Below are positions 60,469-64,000 of a DNA stretch of 64,000 nt, piece by piece (positions within the stretch are counted from its first letter, which is position 1; each line of letters opens with the position of its first letter). Source of the DNA: Candidatus Methylomirabilota bacterium (GTDB taxonomy: Bacteria > Methylomirabilota > Methylomirabilia > Rokubacteriales > CSP1-6); the NCBI GenBank assembly GCA_035315345.1, contig DATFYA010000016.1, positions 44,240-108,239 of the forward strand, written 5' to 3'. Under the pieces are notes generated by a model. That model saw only the letters and a list, made by a program, of their open reading frames with translations, made no database searches and was not told the origin of the DNA. A program made the position numbers and the translations under genes.

Positions 60469-60966
60469 TCAGCCGCGGCGGCCGCCGCCGGCGCGGGCGG
60501 GCGTCCGCTCAGTGCGAAGCCGTCGCTCGAGCCGCAGGGCGGCGGCGGGGCCGGGGGTGGCGACGAACACGGTGTCGTCACCCGCGATGGTGCCGACCAC
60601 GTCGGGCAGGTCGGCCTCGTCCAGGGTGCGGGCGAGGGGCTGGGCGCCGGCGGGCGGCGTGCGCACGACGACCAGCGAGGCGGCGGCGCGCACGGACAGG
60701 ACGAACTCGCCGACCGCGCGGGCGAGCGCGCCCTCGCGAGCCTCGGCGGGCACGAACGTGCCGGCGGTGGCGCTGACGTAGCCGGACGGGGTCTTGGCGA
60801 GCCCGAGCGCCTTCAGATCGCGGGACAGGGTCGGCTGCGCGACCTCGATGCCCCGGCGCTTGAGCCGCCGCTGCAGATCTTCCTGGGAGCGCACCCCGCC
60901 CTCGTCCACGAGGGCCAGAATGGCCCGACGCCGGCGGCCCCGGTCGTGCGCTGGATATATATTCAT
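60469..60966 (-). CDS. argR: Arginine repressor ArgR
   Basis: A 165-residue repressor. The winged HTH domain is [20 protein letters not shown] followed by [13 protein letters not shown]; the C-terminal oligomerisation/arginine-binding domain ends in [21 protein letters not shown]. The C-terminal extension ARAGGGRRG is short and basic. It is the first gene of argR-GNAT-argD, and ARG-box-like half-sites cover its promoter and start codon, so it should repress itself in response to arginine. The mRNA would start about 5 bases upstream of the ATG. Confidence 0.93.
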   Translation of the reverse strand: MNIYPAHDRGRRRRAILALVDEGGVRSQEDLQRRLKRRGIEVAQPTLSRDLKALGLAKTPSGYVSATAGTFVPAEAREGALARAVGEFVLSVRAAASLVVVRTPPAGAQPLARTLDEADLPDVVGTIAGDDTVFVATPGPAAALRLERRLRTERTPARAGGGRRG

Positions 60967-60985
60967 CTTGGTGAATATTAATACG
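60952..60985. promoter_or_regulatory. Tandem ARG-box-like operators at argR
   Basis: Two boxes of the form TGAAT-N4-ATTCA lie 20 bp apart: TGGATATATATTCA (60952-60965, one mismatch in the first half) and TGAATATTAATACG (60972-60985, second half weaker). Between them stands a perfect ATATTCA...TGAATAT inverted repeat. Box 2 overlaps the minus-10 and box 1 overlaps the start codon of argR. Confidence 0.65.
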
Positions 60986-61007
60986 CCAACCCGCCCGGGG
61001 TTGTCAA
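60978..61007 (-). promoter_or_regulatory. argR promoter, near-consensus
   Basis: On the minus strand TTGACA (61007-61002) and TATTAA (60983-60978) are 18 bases apart. The start of transcription is expected near 60971, giving a leader of about 5 bases before the ATG at 60966. Confidence 0.65.
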
Positions 61008-61069
61008 GCCGGTCACGAGCCCGGCGAGATTTGCGTCTCCGCCGGGCGATGGGGTAGCGTGACCGGGTG

Positions 61070-61642
61070 ATGGCGCGGCGCGGGTGGGGATGGTCGGTGC
61101 CGGCGGTCCTGCTCGTGCTGATGGCCCTGGGCGGCCGCTACGCGTCCACCACCCCTCGCTACGCGCTCTATCACCTGGGCGCCGCGATGCAGCGGCACGA
61201 CGTGGCCGAGGCCGAGCGCTACTTCGATGTCGAGCGCATCGCCGATACCGCGGCCGACGTCATCGCGGCGGACTACCTGAGCCGGCAGCCCGCGCCCACC
61301 ACCGAGGCCGAGGCCAACGGGCGGCGACTCGTGGTGACGCTCATCAAGCGCCGGGTACGTCCGCAGCTCATCGCGCGCGTGCGCGCGGAGATTCGCCGCA
61401 GCGTGGAGCGCGCCGGCGTGCAGCCCGCCGCGGTCGCGCTACCGGTCGGGGTGGTGGCGGTGCTGCGCGCGTTTCACGTCGCGAGGCAGGGCGGCGATGC
61501 CTGGGTGACGTACCAGGATCCCCACGAGGGCCCGATCCGGTTCCGGATGAGCCGCCAGGCCGGCCAGCCCTGGCGCATCAGCGAGCTCGATCCGGAGTGG
61601 GTGCGGCGCCGGGCCCGGGAGGAGCCGATCCGGATCCGGTAG
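61070..61642 (+). CDS. DUF2939 family protein
   Basis: A 190-residue protein with an N-terminal membrane segment (WSVPAVLLVLMALGGRY) and a soluble domain outside. YALYHLGAAMQRHDVAEAERYFDVERIA matches the start of DUF2939, in which a helix-rich repeat precedes the domain. Function unknown. GTG at 61067 is an alternative start 3 bases upstream. It stands alone between argR and the convergent trpE(G). Confidence 0.8.
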   Translation: MARRGWGWSVPAVLLVLMALGGRYASTTPRYALYHLGAAMQRHDVAEAERYFDVERIADTAADVIAADYLSRQPAPTTEAEANGRRLVVTLIKRRVRPQLIARVRAEIRRSVERAGVQPAAVALPVGVVAVLRAFHVARQGGDAWVTYQDPHEGPIRFRMSRQAGQPWRISELDPEWVRRRAREEPIRIR

Positions 61643-61651
61643 CCGCCCGGC

Positions 61652-63799
61652 TCAGCGCGACGCGATCAGCCGGTCCACCACGTTGCGGAGCAGGCGGAGC
61701 CCCAGATCGTCATCGACCGACATGATGGACTCGGGATGGAACTGCACCGCGGCCACCGGCAGGCTCGCGTGCTCGATCGCCATCACGACGCCGTCCTCGC
61801 TCTCCGCGGTCACCTCGAGGGCCGCCGGAAGCTTCTCGCGAATCGCGAAGAGCGAATGATAGCGGCCGGCGGTGAACTCCTTGGGCAGTCCCTCGAAGAG
61901 CCGGCCGCCGCGAACGTGGATGCGCGACGCCTTGCCGTGGACCGGGTAGTCGAGCACGCCGAGCGTGCCGCCCCAGTGCTCGACCATGCCCTGAAGCCCC
62001 AGGCAGACCCCGAAGGTGGGCAGACCGCGGTCGAGCAGGGCGCGCAGCGTGCCGGAGACGTCGAAGTCGGCGGGTGTTCCCGGTCCCGGCGAGAGCACCA
62101 CCAGATCGGGTGAGAGATCGTCGAGCGCCCGCGCGGGAAAGCCGGCGCGGAGCGTGATCACCTCGGCGCCGGTCTGGCGCAGGTAGTTCGCCAGGGTGTG
62201 CACGAACGAGTCCTGATGGTCGACCAGCAGCACGCGACGGCCGGCGCCGGGCCGCGGCGGATCGACCCGTGGCACGGCCTCGTTGCCGCGCGGCCGCCGG
62301 ATGGCGTCGAGGAATGCGGAGGCCTTCAGCCGCGTCTCCTCCTCCTCCGCGTCGGGATCCGAATCGTAGAGCAACGTGGCGCCCGCGCGGATCTCCGCCG
62401 CCCCGTTCTTGATCCGGATGGTGCGCAGCGTGAGGCCGGTGTTGAGGCTGCCGTCGAAGCCGATGAGGCCGACCGCGCCGCCGTACCAGGCGCGAGAGGA
62501 GCGCTCGTGGTCCTCGATGAACTGCATGGCCCACGCCTTCGGCGCCCCGGTGACCGTGACCGCCCACGCATGCGCCAGGAAGGCGTCGAGGGCGTCGAAC
62601 TCCGGACGCAGCCGGCCTTCCACGTGATCGACGGTGTGGATGAGGCGCGCGTACATCTCGATCTGGCGACGGCCGATCACCCGCACGCTGCCCGGCACGC
62701 AGATCCGCGACTTGTCGTTGCGGTCCACGTCGGTGCACATGGTCAGCTCCGACTCGTCCTTGGACGAGGTGAGCAGGGCCAGGATCTGCGCGGCGTCGCC
62801 CATGGGATCGCGGCCGCGCGCGATCGTGCCCGAGATGGGACAGGTCTCCACGCGGTCGTCGTCGACCCGCACGTACATCTCGGGCGAGGCGCCCACCAGA
62901 TATTCCGCGTCGCCCAGGTTCATGAGGAACCCGTAGGGCGCCGGGTTGCGCTCGCGCAGGCGGAGGAATAGCTCGGAGGGCGGCGAGGGGCACGCCTCGA
63001 AGAACGTCTGGCCCGGCACCACCTCGAACAGGTCGCCGCGCTTGAACGCCTCGCGGGCGACGCGGACGACCGCCGCGTATTCGCCCGGCTCGTGGTCGGC
63101 GCGACGGGCGACCTCGGCGGCGCCCGCATAGGGGGTCGTGCTCCCCGCGCGCGGCCGGCCCACCGTGGTGAGCCCGCCCGCCTCGAAGTCGTAGCGGCGA
63201 CGCTGGGCGACTTCACGGCGATGGTCGACGATGACGAGCTCGTCCGGGAGGTAGAGCACCAGATCCCGCTGGTCGGCCGGGCGCGGGAGCCGGGGACGGA
63301 TGGGCTCGAACTGGAAGGCCAGATCGTAGCCGAACGCGCCGTAGAGGCCGAGGTGCGGCTCGTCGCCGTGGTGGAAGAGATCGACGAGCACGCGGATCGC
63401 CGAGAAGACCGACGGCTGGCGGCTGCGCGCCTCCTCGGTGAAGCCGGCCGCGGGCCGGCGCACCGTCAGGGTGAGCGAGCTCTCCGCGCGGTCGAGCGTC
63501 TCGATGGCGTCGAGGCCGCCGAGGGCGTCTGCGATGGCGGGCAGCAGCACCGCGCCGCGTGCGTTCAGCGTCTCCACGCGCAGCCCGCGGCCGCGGGCCA
63601 CCAGCACGAGCGGCGGATCCACGAAGCCCATGTCCCACCGCGTATAGCGGCCGGGGTACTCGTAGCTCGAGGCGAGCAGGATCCCGCGGCGCGAGTCGAG
63701 CGCCTCGATCACGGGCTCGATCGCGTCCTTGACCGGGATGGCCTCGACCGTGCGGTGAACGTGGATGCCCCGACGCGTCATGTAGCGGTCGGTCGTCAT
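61652..63799 (-). CDS. trpE(G): Fused anthranilate synthase TrpE(G)
   Basis: A 715-residue fusion of both anthranilate synthase components, converting chorismate to anthranilate for tryptophan synthesis. The TrpE half (1-505) holds GLYGAFGYDLAFQFEPI, CPISGTIARG, SSKDESELTMCTDVDRND and the PKAWAM block. The TrpG half (about 515-715) has the glutaminase triad Cys in FGVCLGLQGM and His in VQFHPES. The length fits the rhizobial and Azospirillum TrpE(G) proteins (about 730). The ATG at 63808 overlaps AGGAG, so 63799 with 9-base spacing is chosen. A Trp leader peptide and attenuator precede it. Confidence 0.94.
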   Translation of the reverse strand: MTTDRYMTRRGIHVHRTVEAIPVKDAIEPVIEALDSRRGILLASSYEYPGRYTRWDMGFVDPPLVLVARGRGLRVETLNARGAVLLPAIADALGGLDAIETLDRAESSLTLTVRRPAAGFTEEARSRQPSVFSAIRVLVDLFHHGDEPHLGLYGAFGYDLAFQFEPIRPRLPRPADQRDLVLYLPDELVIVDHRREVAQRRRYDFEAGGLTTVGRPRAGSTTPYAGAAEVARRADHEPGEYAAVVRVAREAFKRGDLFEVVPGQTFFEACPSPPSELFLRLRERNPAPYGFLMNLGDAEYLVGASPEMYVRVDDDRVETCPISGTIARGRDPMGDAAQILALLTSSKDESELTMCTDVDRNDKSRICVPGSVRVIGRRQIEMYARLIHTVDHVEGRLRPEFDALDAFLAHAWAVTVTGAPKAWAMQFIEDHERSSRAWYGGAVGLIGFDGSLNTGLTLRTIRIKNGAAEIRAGATLLYDSDPDAEEEETRLKASAFLDAIRRPRGNEAVPRVDPPRPGAGRRVLLVDHQDSFVHTLANYLRQTGAEVITLRAGFPARALDDLSPDLVVLSPGPGTPADFDVSGTLRALLDRGLPTFGVCLGLQGMVEHWGGTLGVLDYPVHGKASRIHVRGGRLFEGLPKEFTAGRYHSLFAIREKLPAALEVTAESEDGVVMAIEHASLPVAAVQFHPESIMSVDDDLGLRLLRNVVDRLIASR

Positions 63800-63854
63800 G
63801 GTGCCCATCTCCTCTCGTCGAGGAGCCGATCCGCGCGGGGCCTTCTCAGCAGAA

Positions 63855-63876
63855 GAGCCGCCCGCGGGGGCGGCTC
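63855..63876 (-). terminator. Attenuator hairpin upstream of trpE(G)
   Basis: GAGCCGCCC and GGGCGGCTC form a 9-bp stem with a 4-base loop, 51 bases after the leader peptide stop and 56 bases before the trpE(G) start. On the minus strand TTCT follows, a weak U-tract. This is the position expected for the terminator arm of a tryptophan attenuator. Confidence 0.7.
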
Positions 63877-63926
63877 CGATCTCGCATTCAGGTGCTCGTG
63901 CGTGCGCTGGTCGGCGGGACCACCCC

Positions 63927-63980
63927 TCAGGGGAGGGGCCACCACCACATCCAGGTCGCAGCCGAGCGCGTGCGGCTCAC
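63927..63980 (-). CDS. trpL: trp leader peptide TrpL
   Basis: A 17-residue peptide, GTG start, reading MSRTRSAATWMWWWPLP. Four of the last eight residues are Trp, three of them in a row, so the ribosome would stall here when charged tRNA-Trp is scarce. Downstream, CCCCTC and GAGGGG around the stop codon form an alternative hairpin. This is a classical ribosome-mediated attenuation set-up, controlling trpE(G). Confidence 0.8.
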   Translation of the reverse strand: MSRTRSAATWMWWWPLP

Positions 63981-64000
63981 GGCCGAGAGCCTCGCAGGTG

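Overview
The window is a GC-rich (roughly 70%), densely packed bacterial chromosome segment with about 60 protein genes, no rRNA, tRNA, CRISPR array, transposase or integrase that I can see. Many neighbours overlap by ATGA, GTGA or TGATG. The mix (a Liv-type ABC transporter, a UGSC selenoprotein, a tungsten-type aldehyde oxidoreductase set, HpnJ, dispersed GC-rich repeats) suggests a Gram-negative soil or subsurface lineage such as Methylomirabilota/Rokubacteria. That placement is inference from gene content; nothing in the window is a phylogenetic marker I could test.

Layout. 1-4318 (minus): operon livG-livF-livH-livM-substrate-binding protein for branched-chain amino acids or related acids, from a near-consensus, apparently leaderless promoter. 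4340-7851 (plus): EttA-type ABC-F protein, FMN-binding PPOX-family protein, FAD-dependent DAO-type oxidase. 7904-11677: a four-GAF sensor kinase, its LuxR-type response regulator and a stand-alone receiver. 11667-18608: an accessory stretch with small membrane or disordered proteins, a large beta-propeller/Ig-like protein with a Cys/His-rich insert and no normal start codon, and a two-gene unit encoding a SLATT/PycTM-like membrane protein. 18609-22551: two SDRs, RNase D and a duplicated eight-helix membrane protein.

22577-39146 (plus): a long run of touching genes. It starts with a papain-like lipoprotein and a lipid-A-type acyltransferase. It continues with three ketosynthase-family pairs or singles plus an ACP, a glycosyltransferase-2/flavin-halogenase-like fusion, a MacB-type exporter, a GT39 glycosyltransferase, DedA, HpnJ, SerA and a cupin. 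It reads as an undescribed lipid or polyene-type biosynthetic locus with its own carrier protein, chain elongation, modification, glycosylation and export. 39397-46240: small proteins, then a minus-strand sugar-phosphate block (FGGY kinase, RpiB-PGI fusion, Zwf).

46335-47921: a UGSC selenoprotein with an in-frame TGA and a bSECIS-like hairpin, plus a conserved-looking partner. 47884-53939: EamA exporter, two beta-hydroxyacid dehydrogenases, a giant DUF748/AsmA-like protein. 53988-58398: GYD protein, polyferredoxin, FAD/NAD oxidoreductase, AOR and MoaD-like protein, resembling the AorABC system in rearranged order. 58472-60985 (minus except a pseudogene): argR-GNAT-argD with ARG-box-like operators on the argR promoter. 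61070-64000: a DUF2939 protein and, on the minus strand, a fused TrpE(G) preceded by a Trp-rich leader peptide and an attenuator hairpin.
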